A stretch of DNA of 64,000 nt from Siphonodentalium dalli (lineage: Eukaryota; Mollusca; Scaphopoda; Gadilida; Siphonodentaliidae), in assembly GCA_032622095.1 (NCBI GenBank), contig CP136062.1, positions 145,208,089 through 145,272,088 of the forward strand. Reading direction: 5' to 3'. Within the stretch, counting starts at the first letter, position 1, and every line of letters starts with the position of its first letter. The translations under genes and the position numbers were made by a program. Below are positions 1-14,000 of this stretch, in pieces. The notes under the pieces are model-generated. The model did no database searches. It was not told the DNA's origin and saw only the letters and a program-made list of their open reading frames with translations.

Positions 1-819
1 TTAATTAAATTGTAAATTGTTTTAATTAATTTTTTTGTTTCTGGCGGAAAAATTTACCCGTAGAAATCCCCCCCTTCCTAGGAACGACAGACAACGCATT
101 CTTTGTTTCGTGAAATCTCTCTACGATAACATTGCATTGAATTTAAAACAAACGCTTCCCGTCGGGAAATCTGTCTTCGGGTCGTTGTTGTTGGCATCAC
201 GGCTCCCCGAAAACTCTCACATTGCCGAAAACGTGTATTTAGTAATATCGTTGTTGTTGATATTTACGGCTTGGGTGCTATTTTCTTATTTAGCAAGTTT
301 GAGCTCAATCGGTTAGAGTCTATAAAGGACACACTCATATATATGACACTTCCCGTAGGTAGCAAGTTTGAGCTCAATAGGCATTCCCTGGAATTTCCCG
401 TAGATTGGCAGATTCCAGTAGCTTTATAACGGTATATCTGGGGAGAAATCTGATGCTATATTCGTGATTATCTGGGATGATTTCGGTATATACCAAAGGT
501 ATATACTGTAAAAACAGAGCGCGCCATCCGTGCTCGCAGGGAATAAATTTCGAGCGATAACGTTTGCGTTCCCGTATAACTCTGCAGATGCGAATAACGT
601 TGAATGGGAAACAGACGCTCTTTATAGAGATGCGTCAAAAACGAACGCTCATTAAATAATCACTTGATTAACCCCCGCCGTGCCTTTGCGGTGATTTGAG
701 ATTGGAGAACGGGTGCTCTGAGCTTTTCTAAACCGCGACCACGGTCGTGTCGGTGTGATTTGACACTTACATAGGAAGTTTGAGCTCAATCTGTACACGC
801 GTTTTGGATTCTATGAAGT

Positions 820-850
<31 letters not shown>

Positions 851-2199
851 CGAAGTCTCAAAATATATAGTATAGACTAGAAGGTGACCCGACTTCGTCC
901 GGGCTATTCAAAAACCAAATTTCAAGTCGATAGCTCCACCCGTTTCCGAGATATATAGCCCAATGTCATTTGCGGATACCTCGGCCGGTGATGAGTTAAC
1001 GCGACATCGGCCGGTTAAGAGTTAACGCGATCACGTCACGATATGTTGATGGCGTAATATATTTACGCAATGATTTTCGATGAGCGAAGCATGGTCCTGC
1101 GTTCTTCCCGATAATTAAGGTAGAAACTTTAAACGTGCACAGGCGTGTGATGCATCATTGGAAAGATGAAGCGCCACAGATTATAACCGTGCACATTATA
1201 TGACTGGCAATTTATTATTCGCGCTATATCGGATCGATTTGTGAGCACCGAACTGAAATATATTAGCGCAAAACGGTGTAAAAACAGATTTGACCTCGGC
1301 ACGTGAAAAGTTGACCTCGGATCTGAAAATCAATAGGCCTATGTTACTCCTGACCCGAAAATACCCCCACATACCAAGTTTCATCGAAATCGGCTGGGCC
1401 ATTTTCGAGTCCATCGATTACACACACACAGACAGATACACACACACACACACACACACAGATCTGGTGGAAATCGGCCCAGCGGATACCGGGAAATCGG
1501 CCCAGCGGATACCGAGATACCCTATGCATCAAATTTCGTCCGTAAAAATCCGCCAGTTTAACCCGATTTGATATATAAACGCGCCTCATATACACACGCT
1601 CATTAATGATCAAGTTTCAACGTAAAGATAAATTACCATCGGTGCCCGAGATATCGCCAAGACGTCTGAAACAGTCAAATGTATCGGCCGGTTAAGAGTT
1701 AACGTGATCTAACGTTATGACATCTAACGACGTCATAGAAGTTACGCATTGTTGTTATCCTGATGGAAGATAGTACCACTTCTTCTTGATAATTGAGGCA
1801 GATAACTAAAACGGGTACATACGCATTATATATCGTTGGAAAGAGGAAACACGAAAGATTCTCACAGTGTCATTATTATGACTGGCATTTTATTATTCGC
1901 GCTGTTTCGAATCGATTTGTAAGCACCGAACTCAAATGAAAGTCCCGTAACACAGCGTAAAAACAGATTTGGCCTCGGCACGTGAAAAGTTGACCTCGGA
2001 TCTGAAAATTAATATGCCTATGCCACTTCCCGAACGATAGTACCCTCACATACGAAGTTTCATCGAAATTGGGTCGGCCGTTTTCAAGTTCATCGCGATC
2101 ACACAGACACACACACACACACACACAGATCTTCCAAAATATATAATAGATTAGCCGATGAGCCCGACGTCCGGGCTATTCAAAAACCAAATTTCAAGT

Positions 2200-2810
2200 C
2201 GATAGCTGAGCCCGACGTTGTCCGGGCTATTCAAAAACCAAATTTCAAGTCGATAGCTCTACCCGTTTCCGAGATCTCGTCTGTGCATGCGCGAAGCTGG
2301 CGTCGCACGGGCTCGGCGACCCGAAAAAATTCGTATCCGGGGCAAGATACATTCACATACCAAATTTCAAGTCGATAGCTCCACCCGTTTCCGAGATCTG
2401 GTCTGCGCATGCGCGAAGATTGCGTCGCACGGGCTCGGCGACCCGATAAAATTCGTATCCGAGGCAAGATACATTCACATACCAAATTTCAAGTCGATAG
2501 CTCAACCCGTTTCCGAGATCTAGTCTGCGCATGCGCGAAGCTGGCGTCGCACGGGCTCGGCGACCCGATCAAATTCGTATACGGGGCAAGATACGTTCAC
2601 ATACCAAATTTCAAGTCGATAGCTCCACCCGTTTCCGATATCTGGTCTGCGCATGCGCGAAGATTGCGTCGCACGGGCTCGACGACCCGATAAAATTCGT
2701 ATCCGGGGCAAGATACATTCACATACCAAATTTTAAGTCGATAGCTCCACCCGTGTCCGATATCTCGTCTGCGCATGCGCTGCACGGGCGTCGCATGTGC
2801 TCGTCAATAC
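2200..2810. repeat. 122-bp tandem satellite, about 5 copies
   Basis: Equivalent positions recur every 122 bp (for example 2287, 2409, 2531). Each unit contains the self-complementary core GCGCATGCGC followed by a GTCGCACGGGCTCGGCGACC-type segment and the block CAAATTTCAAGTCGATAGCT. The unit is GC-rich compared with its surroundings. Open frames on both strands are a by-product of the repeat. Confidence 0.9.
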
Positions 2811-3489
2811 GACAACGACGACCACCTGGTCAAACTACACTCACGTACCAAGTTTCGTCCCGATCGGTCGAGGTGTTGGTATCTGATGCAAAAGACGAAA
2901 TTGTGAGTGTTGGTCAATAGTCCCCGTCGTGAACCCCATCCCCGCAAAGAGCGGACAGTCAATTAATCCCGTCGTGAACCTCCATCCCAACGCGATGTAA
3001 ACATGTGTTGCGTTCTAAAAATAGGAAAGCACTTTCTCTCTGCATAATAAATTTCGAGCGATAATGTTTGCGTAAATACGAAATTGTGAGTGTTGGTTTT
3101 TAACCGGGATTTCTGAGAAGCATTATGGCTATAACTACCCCCCTAAGCCCTGACCTAAGTGTGATACATACTATAACAATGATGTTGTAAGAGTACTATG
3201 GCATCCAATAAATCTCCCCGCATAGGAAACCACTCAATGTTCCCGTATATCTCTCTGCAGATGCTAATAACGTTGAATGGTAAACAGACGCTCTTTATAG
3301 CGATGCGTCAAAAACAAACGCTCATTAAATAATCACTTGATTAACCCACGCCGTGCCTTTGCGGTGATTTGAGAGTGGATAAAGGGTGCTCAGAGCTTCT
3401 TTAAAACGCGACAACTACGGTGTTCGTGCGTTTTTACCCTTAGATGGGAAGTTTGAACTCAATCGAGCCAGCCGTTTTCGATTCTATAA

Positions 3490-3491
<2 letters not shown>

Positions 3492-3543
<52 letters not shown>
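3492..3543. repeat. TA microsatellite, about 26 repeats
   Basis: A perfect TA run sits inside a cassette of the form AAGTTTGAACTCAATCG...TCTATAAA-(microsatellite)-GAAGTCTCAAAATATATAG. The equivalent run in the second long copy (about 9952-9975) is much shorter, so the locus expands and contracts. Confidence 0.9.
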
Positions 3544-3545
<2 letters not shown>

Positions 3546-3794
3546 GGAAGTCTCAAAATATATAGTATAGAAGATGATTGCTCAAAATTTCACTAAGAGA
3601 AAGCACCTTTCTCGATCGTAAGATACAATGTAGCCACGAAAGAATTGTTTAATTTAATAATCGCACAAGATCAGTGCGGTGCGAATGTATTGACTGCAAT
3701 GTCAAGGTCAAAAACCGTGCCAAACTGAAGTAAACAAAAACATGTGCGAAGTAATCGATGGCACAGTGTGGACTATAGTTTTGACTAATAAACT

Positions 3795-3943
3795 AAAAAA
3801 CATTTTAAATTTTAAAACGGGGTATGTGGGTTAAAGTGCAATTGGGAGATAATAGGATGTTCAATGACTCCTATATTTCAATCGTATCACAGTAAAGCTT
3901 TTATTGTAAAATTGGCGCGGTTTACACGATCAAATGTCGATTT
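3795..3943. repeat. Fragment of the 1.34-kb repeat family spliced into the first array
   Basis: About 149 bp here match 12143-12291 (and the equivalent parts of the next two units) nearly exactly. It starts at AAAAAACATTTTAAATTTTA and ends at TCAAATGTCGATTT. On the right it joins directly to sequence from the middle of the short unit (TGCGGTGATTTGAGATTGG). It is therefore a chimeric junction between the two repeat families. Confidence 0.85.
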
Positions 3944-5142
3944 GCGGTGATTTGAGATTGGAGAACGGGTGCTCTGAGCTTCTCTAAACCGCGACTACGG
4001 CGGTGTCGGTGGGATTTTACACTTACATACGAAATTTGATCTCAATCTGTACACGCGTTTTGGATTCTATGAAGTACACACACACACACACACATATATA
4101 TACGAAGTCTCAAAATATATAGTATAGATAGACTAGCAGGTTAGCCCGCCACTGGCGGCATTCGTCCCATGGCTTTGTGTCAGAAACATGACATTTTTGT
4201 AATTATCTTGTTTTTATTTATTTTTGTTTTTTATTTTTGAATATGAATTTAATGTTTTTTAAATTTATTATATTTTGTTTCTGAATTGTTTTTTTATTGT
4301 TATTTTTTTTTAATTTTAAATTGTTTTAATTAAATTGTAAATTGTTTTATTTAATTTTTTTGTTTCTGGCGGAAAAATTTACCCGTAGAAATCCCCCCTT
4401 CCTAGGAACGACAGACAACGCATTCTTTGTTTCGCGAAATCTCTCTACGATAACATTGCATTGAATTTAAAACAAACGCTTCCCGTCGGGAAATCTGTCT
4501 TCGGGTCGTTGTTGTTGGCATCACGGCTCCTCGAAAACTCTCACATTGCCGAAAACGTGTATTTAGTAATATCGTTGTTGTTGATATTTACGGCTTGGGG
4601 GCTATTTTCTTATTTAGCAAGTTTGAGCTCAATCGGTTAGAGTCTATAAAGGACACACTCATATATATGACACTTCCCGTAGGTAGCAAGTTTGAGCTCA
4701 ATCGGCATTCCCTGGAATTTCCCGTAGATTGGCAGATTCCTGTAGCTTTATAACGGTATATCTGGGGAGAAATCTGATGCTATATTCGTGATTATCTGGG
4801 ATGATTTCGGTATATACCGAAGGTATATACTGTAAAAACAGAGCGCGCCATCCGTGCTCGCAGGGAATAAATTTCGAGCGATAACGTTTGCGTTGCCGTA
4901 TAACTCTGCAGATGCGAATAACGTTGAATGGGAAACAGACGCTCTTTATAGAGATGCGTAAAAAAAAACGCTCATTAAATAATCACTTGATTAACCCCCG
5001 CCGTGCCTTTGCGGTGATTTGAGATTGGAGAACGGGTGCTCTGAGCTTCTCTAAACCGCGACTACGGCGGTGTCGGTGGGATTTTACACTTACATACGAA
5101 ATTTGATCTCAATCTGTACACGCGTTTTGGATTCTATGAAGT

Positions 5143-5173
<31 letters not shown>

Positions 5174-6472
5174 CGAAGTCTCAAAATATATAGTATAGAT
5201 AGACTAGCAGGTTAGCCCGCCACTGGCGGCATTCGTCCCATGGCTTTGTTTCAGAAACATGACATTTTTGTAATTATTTTGTTTTTATTTATTTTTGTTT
5301 TTTATTTTTGAATATGAATTTAATGTTTTTTAAATTTAATATATTTTGTTTATGAATTGTTTTTTTATTGTTAATTTTTTTTAATTTTAAATTGTTTTAA
5401 TTAAATTGTAAATTGTTTTAATTAATTTTTTTGTTTCTGGCGGAAAAATTTACCCGTAGAAATCCCCCCCTTCCTAGGAACGACAGACAACGCATTCTTT
5501 GTTTCGTGAAATCTCTCTACGATAACATTGCATTGAATTTAAAACAAACGCTTCCCGTCGGGAAATCTGTCTTCGGGTCGTTGTTGTTGGCATCACGGCT
5601 CCCCGAAAACTCTCACATTGCCGAAAACGTGTATTTAGTAATATCGTTGTTGTTGATATTTACGGCTTGGGGGCTATTTTCTTATTTAGCAAGTTTGAGC
5701 TCAATCGGTTAGAGTCTATAAAGGACACACTCATATATATGACACTTCCCGTAGGTAGCAAGTTTGAGCTCAATCGGCATTCCCTGGAATTTCCCGTAGA
5801 TTGGCAGATTCCAGTAGCTTTATAACGGTATATCTGGGGAGAAATCTGATGCTATATTCGTGATTATCTGGGATGATTTCTGTATATACCGAAGATATAC
5901 TGTAAAACAGAGCGCGCCATCCGTGCTCGCAGGGAATAAATTTCGAGCGATAACGTTTGCGTTCCCGTATAACTCTGCAGATGCGAATAACGTTGAATGG
6001 GAAACAGACGCTCTTTATAGAGATGCGTCAAAAACAAACGCTCATTAAATAATCACTTGATTAACCCCCGCCGTGCCTTAGCGGTGATTTGAGATTGGAG
6101 AACGGGTGCTCTGAGCTTCTCTAAACCGCGACTACGGCGGTGTCGGTGGGATTTGACACTTACATACGAAATTTGATCTCAATCTGTACACGCGTTTTGG
6201 ATTCTATGAAGTACACACACACACACACACACACATATATACGAAGTCTCAAAATATATAGTATAGAAGATAGATAGACTAGCAGGTTAGCCCGCCACTG
6301 GCGGCATTCGTCCCATGGCTTTGTTTCAGAAACATGACATTTTTGTAATTATTTTGTTTTTATTTATTTTTGTTTTTTATTTTTGAATATGAATTTAATG
6401 TTTTTTAAATTTAATATATTTTGTTTCTGAATTGTTTTTTTATTGTTAATTTTTTTTAATTTTAAATTGTTT
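3944..6472. repeat. Short repeat units of about 1.07 kb (partial unit plus two full units)
   Basis: A partial unit (3944-4326) is followed by two units beginning at about 4327 and 5397. Each starts with a T-rich block (TTTTAATTAAATTGTAAATT) and ends in a CA microsatellite cassette and the segment TAGCCCGCCACTGGCGGCATT. The 5' 650 bp equals the start of the long units. The short units lack the 122-bp satellite. Confidence 0.88.
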
Positions 6473-9400
6473 TAATTAAATTGTAAATTGTTTTAATTAA
6501 TTTTTTTGTTTCTGGCGGAAAAATTTACCCGTAGAAATCCCCCCCCCTTCCTAGGAACGACAGACAACGCATTCTTTGTTTCGTGAAATCTCTCTACGAT
6601 AACATTGCATTGAATTTAAAACAAACGCTTCCCGTCGGGAAATCTGTCTTCGGGTCGTTGTTGTTGGCATCACGGCTCCCCGAAAACTCTCACATTGCCG
6701 AAAACGTGTATTTAGTAATATCGTTGTTGTTGATATTTACGGCTTGGGTGCTATTTTCTTATTTAGCAAGTTTGAGCTCAATCGGTTAGAGTCTATAAAG
6801 GACACACTCATATATATGACACTTCCCGTAGGTAGCAAGTTTGAGCTCAATAGGCATTCCCTGGAATTTCCCGTAGATTGGCAGATTCCAGTAGCTTTAT
6901 AACGGTATATCTGGGGAGAAATCTGATGCTATATTCGTGATTATCTGGGATGATTTCGGTATATACCAAAGGTATATACTGTAAAAACAGAGCGCGCCAT
7001 CCGTGCTCGCAGGGAATACATTTCGAGCGATAACGTTTGCGTTGCCGTATAACTATGCAGATGCGAATAACTTTGAATGGGAAACAGACGCTCTTTATAG
7101 AGATGCGTCAAAAACGAACGCTCATTAAATAATCACTTGATTAACCCCCGCCGTGCCTTTGCGGTGATTTGAGATTGGAGAACGGGTGCTCTGAGCTTCT
7201 CTAAACCGCGACCACGGTCGTGTCGGTGTGATTTGACACTTACATAGGAAGTTTGAGCTCAATCTGTACACGCGTTTTGGATTCTATGAAGTACACACAC
7301 ACACACACATATATACGAAGTCTCAAAATATATAGTATAGACTAGAAGGTGACCCGACATCGTCCGGGCTATTCAAAAACCAAATTTCAAGTCGATAGCT
7401 CCACCCGTTTCCGAGATATATAGCCCAATGTCATTTGCGGATACCTCGGCCGGTGATGAGTTAACGCGACATCGGCCGGTTAAGAGTTAACGCGATCACG
7501 TCACGATATGTTGATGGCGTAATATATTTACGCAATGATTTTCGATGAGCGAAGCATGGTCCTGCGTTCTTCCCGATAATTAAGGTAGAAACTTTAAACG
7601 TGCACAGGCGTGTGATGCATCATTGGAAAGATGAAGCGCCACAGATTATAACCGTGCACATTATATGACTGGCAATTTATTATTCGCGCTATATCGGATC
7701 GATTTGTGAGCACCGAACTGAAATATATTAGCGCAAAACGGTGTAAAAACAGATTTGACCTCGGCACGTGAAAAGTTGACCTCGGATCTGAAAATCAATA
7801 GGCCTATGTTACTCCTGACCCGAAAATACCCCCACATACCAAGTTTCATCGAAATCGGCTGGGCCATTTTCGAGTCCATCGATTACACACACACAGACAG
7901 ATACACACACACACACACACAGATCTGGTGGAAATCGGCCCAGCGGATACCGGGAAATCGGCCCAGCGGATACCGAGATACCCTATGCATCAAATTTCGT
8001 CCGTAAAAATCCGCCAGTTTAACCCGATTTGATATATAAACGCGCCTCATATACACACGCTCATTAATGATCAAGTTTCAACGTAAAGATAAATTACCAT
8101 CGGTGCCCGAGATATCGCCAAGACGTCTGAAACAGTCAAATGCATCGGCCGGTTAAGAGTTAACGTGATCTAACGTTATGACATCTAACGACGTCATAGA
8201 AGTTACGCATTGTTGTTATCCCGATGGAAGATAGTACCACTTCTTCTTGATAATTGAGGCAGATAACTAAAACGGGTACATACGCATTATATATCGTTGG
8301 AAAGAGGAAACACGAAAGATTCTCACAGTGTCATTATTATGACTGGCATTTTATTATTCGCGCTGTTTCGAATCGATTTGTAAGCACCGAACTCAAATGA
8401 AAGTCCCGTAACACAGCGTAAAAACAGATTTGGCCTCGGCACGTGAAAAGTTGACCTCGGATCTGAAAATCAATATGCCTATGCCACTTCCCGACCGATA
8501 GTACCCTCACATACGAAGTTTCATCGAAATTGGGTCGGCCGTTTTCAAGTTCATCGCGATCACACAGACACACACACACACACACAGATCTTCCAAAATA
8601 TATAATAGATTAGCCGATGAGCCCGACGTCCGGGCTATTCAAAAACCAAATTTCAAGTCGATAGCTGAGCCCGACGTTGTCCGGGCTATTCAAAAACCAA
8701 ATTTCAAGTCGATAGCTCTACCCGTTTCCGAGATCTCGTCTGTGCATGCGCGAAGCTGGCGTCGCACGGGCTCGGCGACCCGATAAAATTCGTATCCGGG
8801 GCAAGATACATTCACATACCAAATTTCAAGTCGATAGCTCCACCCGTTTCCGAGATCTGGTCTGCGCATGCGCGAAGATTGCGTCGCACGGGCTCGGCGA
8901 CCCGATAAAATTCGTATCCGGGGCAAGATACATTCACATACCAAATTTCAAGTCGATAGCTCAACCCGTTTCCGAGATCTAGTCTGCGCATGCGCGAAGC
9001 TGGCGTCGCACGGGCTCGGCGACCCGATCAAATTCGTATACGGGGCAAGATACGTTCACATACCAAATTTCAAGTCGATAGCTCCACCCGTTTCCGATAT
9101 CTGGTCTGCGCATGCGCGAAGATTGCGTCGCACGGGCTCGACGACCCGATAAAATTCGTATCCGGGGCAAGATACATTCACATACCAAATTTTAAGTCGA
9201 TAGCTCCACCCGTGTCCGATATCTCGTCTGCGCATGCGCTGCACGGGCGTCGCATGTGCTCGCCAATACGACAACGTCGACCACCTGGTCAAACTACACT
9301 CACGTACCAAGTTTCGTCCCGATCGGTCGAGGTGTTGGTATCTGATGCAAAAGACGAAATTGTGAGTGTTGGTCAATAGTCCCCGTCGTGAACCCCATCC

Positions 9401-10220
9401 CCGCAAAGAGCGGACAGTCAATTAATCCCGTCGTGAACCTCCATCCCAACGCGATGTAAACATGTGTTGCGTTCTAAAAATAGGAAAGCACTTTCTCTCT
9501 GCATAATAAATTTCGAGCGATAATGTTTGCGTAAATACGAAATTGTGAGTGTTGGTTTGTAACCGGGATTTCTGAGAAGCATTATGGCTATAACTACCCC
9601 CCTAAGCCCTGACCTAAGTGTGATACATACTATAACAATGATGTTGTAAGAGTACTATGGCATCCAATAAATCTCCCCGCATAGGAAACCACTCAATGTT
9701 CCCGTATATCTCTCTGCAGATGCTAATAACGTTGAATGGTAAACAGACGCTCTTTATAGCGATGCGTCAAAAACAAACGCTCATTAAATAATCACTTGAT
9801 TAACCCACGCCGTGCCTTTGCGGTGATTTGAGAGTGGATAAAGGGTGCTCAGAGCTTCTTTAAAACGCGACAACTACGGTGTTCGTGCGTTTTTACCCTT
9901 AGATGGGAAGTTTGAACTCAATCGAGCCAGCCGTTTTCGATTCTATAAATACATATATATATATATATATATATACGGAAGTCTCAAAATATATAGTATA
10001 GAAGATGATTGCTCAAAATTTCACTAAGAGAAAGCACCTTTCTCGATCGTAAGATACAATGTAGCCACGAAAGAATTGTTTAATTTAATAATCGCACAAG
10101 ATCAGTGCGGTGCGAATGTATTGACTGCAATGTCAAGGTCAAAAACCGTGCCAAACTGAAGTAAACAAAAACATGTGCGAAGTAATCGATGGCACAGTGT
10201 GGACTATAGTTTTGACTAAT
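6473..10220. repeat. Long repeat unit, copy 2
   Basis: This is a near-identical copy of 1-3794. It has the same modules in the same order, with a shorter CA run at about 7292 and a shorter TA run at about 9952. Identity stops at 10221, just after GTTTTGACTAATAA. Copy 1 instead continues there into the 1.34-kb-family fragment. Confidence 0.9.
8660..9270. repeat. 122-bp tandem satellite, second locus
   Basis: This has the same unit and nearly the same copy order as 2200-2810, at the offset of the large duplication. It differs by only a few bases. Confidence 0.9.
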
Positions 10221-11018
10221 AATGTAGACAATTGTAACTGAATTTATACGTAACTATCCAAGAATTAATATGCCACTTGATGATTTATTTTATGTTTCAT
10301 TTCACCACGTAACCATTGCTTAAAACATTAATAAATAACCCAATTTCGTGATGTGGTTTTTCGACAGAGAAATTGAAACTGAAAGTAACATAGATCTGTT
10401 GATAAAACAAAACTTACCTTTTGTCTGTTCATTACATTTATTGTTATAAAATATAAATATAAAACCTAATAAATATTCACAATACTATCATGCTTGGGGG
10501 AGGGGGATTCACAACTCTGAAAACAATTACTCCCAGTCCCAGCCATGCAGATGAACATAATTTCATAAAACAAGAGCTACCATAAAAGTTAGTAATAATA
10601 CATTTGTTTTCCCAATAACTTTGACGTCACCAGAAAGTTCTGTTGGCTGGGGTGGCGACGTTCTCTATTGGCGTATTATATTGGGTAAAGGGTTAACCCT
10701 TCCATGACTGAAGCTTCCTGACATTTTGCAAACACCATGTGCCAAGCATTCTCATATATATGCGAGTCTACTATCATGAGCCCCGCATATATATGAGAAT
10801 ACATTGGCCTAACACTATTTAGCTCGACCTGGTAAGCCAGTGCATTCTCCTATATATATACATGTATGCGAGGCTCCCAATGTGAAACTCGCATACATAA
10901 GATAATGCACTGGCACAGGGACTTAAATGCTGCACCAGCGCAGCTCCCACAATGAAATGGCTAAATAAACACAAAACCGCACAACTGTGTAAATTAGAGG
11001 TTAAACTTCCGGTCGCAC
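10221..11018. other. Spacer between the two arrays, with two AT-rich hairpins
   Basis: I recognise no gene. A lone piggyBac-type end (TGGGTAAAGGGTTAA) lies at about 10682-10696. Two hairpins follow. In the first, 10741-10764 pairs with 10784-10808; in the second, 10836-10872 pairs with 10888-10914. Both use the motif GCCA(A/G)TGCATTCTC-(TA)n-TGCGAG. The same motif forms the hairpin inside the piggyBac-type element at 59848-60199, so this looks like a degraded relative. Confidence 0.6.
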
Positions 11019-14000
11019 TCGAGTCAGCATAAAAAAAAATCTGGCTGCTGATTGGTTGATTATCATTGAGGGAAATATACCTAATCAGGAACAGAAAATC
11101 ATAGCCTACGTAAATATGGCGATAATGTATGTCTAGATCTCCAGGAAGAGTCTAGTGGTGTCCAGAAGTTACGGAAGGGGTCTGGGTATTTTTATGCTGC
11201 TGATTTTTGTGCAGTAAATGGGGTAGTTGTGGAAATGCAAGATTATCGTTTGAAAACAATACCGAAAAGGGCGCATATGTTGTCACATACTGGTGCAGAG
11301 GGTGGCACTCTAATGGAAAATTGACCACTTGAAGTTCAAATAGGCTTAACCCATGGCCGGCGGGACTTATAGTTAACACTGTCGCCTATGGAAAATAATT
11401 AGTTGTGTGTAACCTATAGGTAGAAAATTCACATTTTTCAAATATCGTTCAGGGAAGCGAATTTAGAAGCACTGATAAACAAAGACTGTCTCGTTTTGTT
11501 GAGCTATGGTATTTTTACGCTCTACCGAATCATTTTCAGATTATGCGAGACATTTATTAACCCTCTGTCGCCGCAACTTCAACTTTTTCTGGAGGAGAAA
11601 TTTTATGAAAATCATAAATTTTGTGCATATGGGTGGACCTTTAATGTTCAAATAACACAATCGAGGTGATGAAAGTTTCTTTAATAGGAATTCGACTCAA
11701 ACTCCTAAAAAATACTGAAATTTAAAGGGACATCCACCTATCATTGAACCAAATCATAGTCGGATGATGAAATTTTGAGGGGGGGGGGGTCTATTTCAAA
11801 TCTAATTAAACATTGTACTGTTCAAAATTAGATAAATTCCGCAAAGCGTATGGTAGATATACTTCACTAGTTTTCAAAACTTATACATAGGCCTTTCTAT
11901 CGTGTGTGTTATGCACGCGAGTCGATTTTTACAAATTAAATTATGATGAAAAACCCTGAAATTTGGGTGTGGTCAGATTTCTGGTCATAATATTCCCATT
12001 AGTGAGTGGATGGACATGGGACATGCGACATTGTACAGTATATATGTCTATGACAAGAATGACATGAGACATTAGTATCTTTTCTACTAAACTGTGCTTC
12101 CAGAGTTATAAGGAATCGATTATTGGTGTTATTTCTTACCCGAAAAACATTTTAAATTTTAAAACGGGGTATGTGGGTTAAAGTGCAATTGGGAGATAAT
12201 AGGATGTTCAATGACTCCTATATTTCAATCGTATCACAGTAAAGCTTTTATTGTAAAATTGGCGCGGTTTACACGATCAAATGTCGATTTTATTTACAAT
12301 TATAGGTTACAAGCAACTAATTATATAGAGTTACGCTTCTTGAATTTGTGTAGGGAAACTCGAGTCAGCATAAAAAAAAAACTGGCTGCTGATTGGTTGA
12401 TTATCTTTGAGGGAAATATACCTAATCAGGAACAGAAAATCATAGCCTACGTAAATATGGCGATAATGTATGTCTAGATCTCCAGGAAGAGTCTAGTGGT
12501 GTCCAGAAGTTACGGAAGGGGTCTGGGTATTTTTATGCTGCTGATTTTTGTGCAATAAATGGGGTAGTTGTGGAAATGCAAGATTATCGTTTGAAAACAA
12601 TACCGAAAAGGGCGCATATGTTGTCACATACTGGTGCAGAGGGTGGCGCTCTAATGGAAAATTGACCACTTGAAGTTCAAATAGGCTTAACCCATGGCCG
12701 GCGGGACTTTTAGTTAACACTGTCGCCTATGGAAAATAATTAGTTGTGTGTAACCTATAGGTAGAAAATTCACATTTTTCAAATATCGTTCAGGGAAGCG
12801 AATTTAGAAGCACTGATAAACAAAGACTGTCTCGTTTTGTTGAGCTATGGTATTTTTACGCTCTACCGAATCATTTTCAGATTATGCGAGACATTTATTA
12901 ACCCTCTGTCGCCGCAACTTCAACTTTTTCTGGAGGAGAAATTTTATGAAAATCATAAATTTTGTGCATATGGGTGGACCTTTAATGTTCAAATAACACA
13001 ATCGAGGTGATGAAAGTTTCTTTAATAGGAATTCGACTCAAACTCCTAAAAAATACTGAAATTTAAAGGGACATCCACCTATCATTGAACCAAATCATAG
13101 TCGGATGATGAAATTTTGAGGGGGGGGGGGGGTCTATTTCAAATCTAATTAAACATTGTACTGTTCAAAATTAGATAAATTCCGCAAAGCGTATGGTAGA
13201 TATACTTCACTAGTTTTCAAAACTTATACATAGGCCTTTCTATCGTGTGTGTTATGCACGCGAGTCGATTTTTACAAATTAAATTATGATGAAAAACCCT
13301 GAAATTTGGGTGTGGTCAGATTTCTGGTCATAATATTCCCATTAGTGAGTGGATGGACATGGGACATGCGACACTGTACAGTATATATGTCTATGACAAG
13401 AATGACATGAGACATTAGTATCTTTTCTACTAAACTGTGCTTCCAGAGTTATAAGGAATCGATTATTGGTGTTATTTCTTACCCAAAAAACATTTTAAAT
13501 TTTAAAACGGGGTATGTGGGTTAAAGTGCAATTGGGAGATAATAGGATGTTCAATGACTCCTATATTTCAATCGTATCACAGTAAAGCTTTTATTGTAAA
13601 ATTGGCGCGGTTTACACGATCAAATGTCGATTTTATTTACAATTATAGGTTACAAGCAACTAATTATATAGAGTTACGCTTCTTGAATTTGTGTAGGGAA
13701 ACTCGAGTCAGCATAAAAAAAAAACTGGCTGCTGATTGGTTGATTATCTTTGAGGGAAATATACCTAATCAGGAACAGAAAATCATAGCCTACGTAAATA
13801 TGGCGATAATGTATGTCTAGATCTCCAGGAAGAGTCTAGTGGTGTCCAGAAGTTACGGAAGGGGTCTGGGTATTTTTATGCTGCTGATTTTTGTGCAATA
13901 AATGGGGTAGTTGTGGAAATGCAAGATTATCGTTTGAAAACAATACCGAAAAGAGCGCATATGTTGTCACATACTGGTGCAGAGGGTGGCGCTCTAATGG

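Larger units (their letters stand above)
1..3794. repeat. Long repeat unit, copy 1 (6.46-kb segmental duplication)
   Basis: This stretch recurs almost base for base at about 6473-10220, at an offset of about 6460 bp. It is a mosaic: a T-rich head, a block of about 650 bp shared with the short units at 4.3-6.5 kb, CA microsatellite cassettes, a 122-bp satellite (2200-2810) and a TA microsatellite. Open frames occur on both strands and are repeated in the other copy, as expected of repeat DNA, so I call no gene. The copies differ mainly in microsatellite length and a few substitutions, which points to a recent duplication or ongoing conversion. Confidence 0.9.

Noticed and set aside
2287-2920. 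Several 60-130-codon frames on both strands in the 122-bp satellite
   Set aside because: The frames recur on both strands in every unit and in the duplicate copy, contain no domain, and come from a repeat whose unit composition lacks stops.
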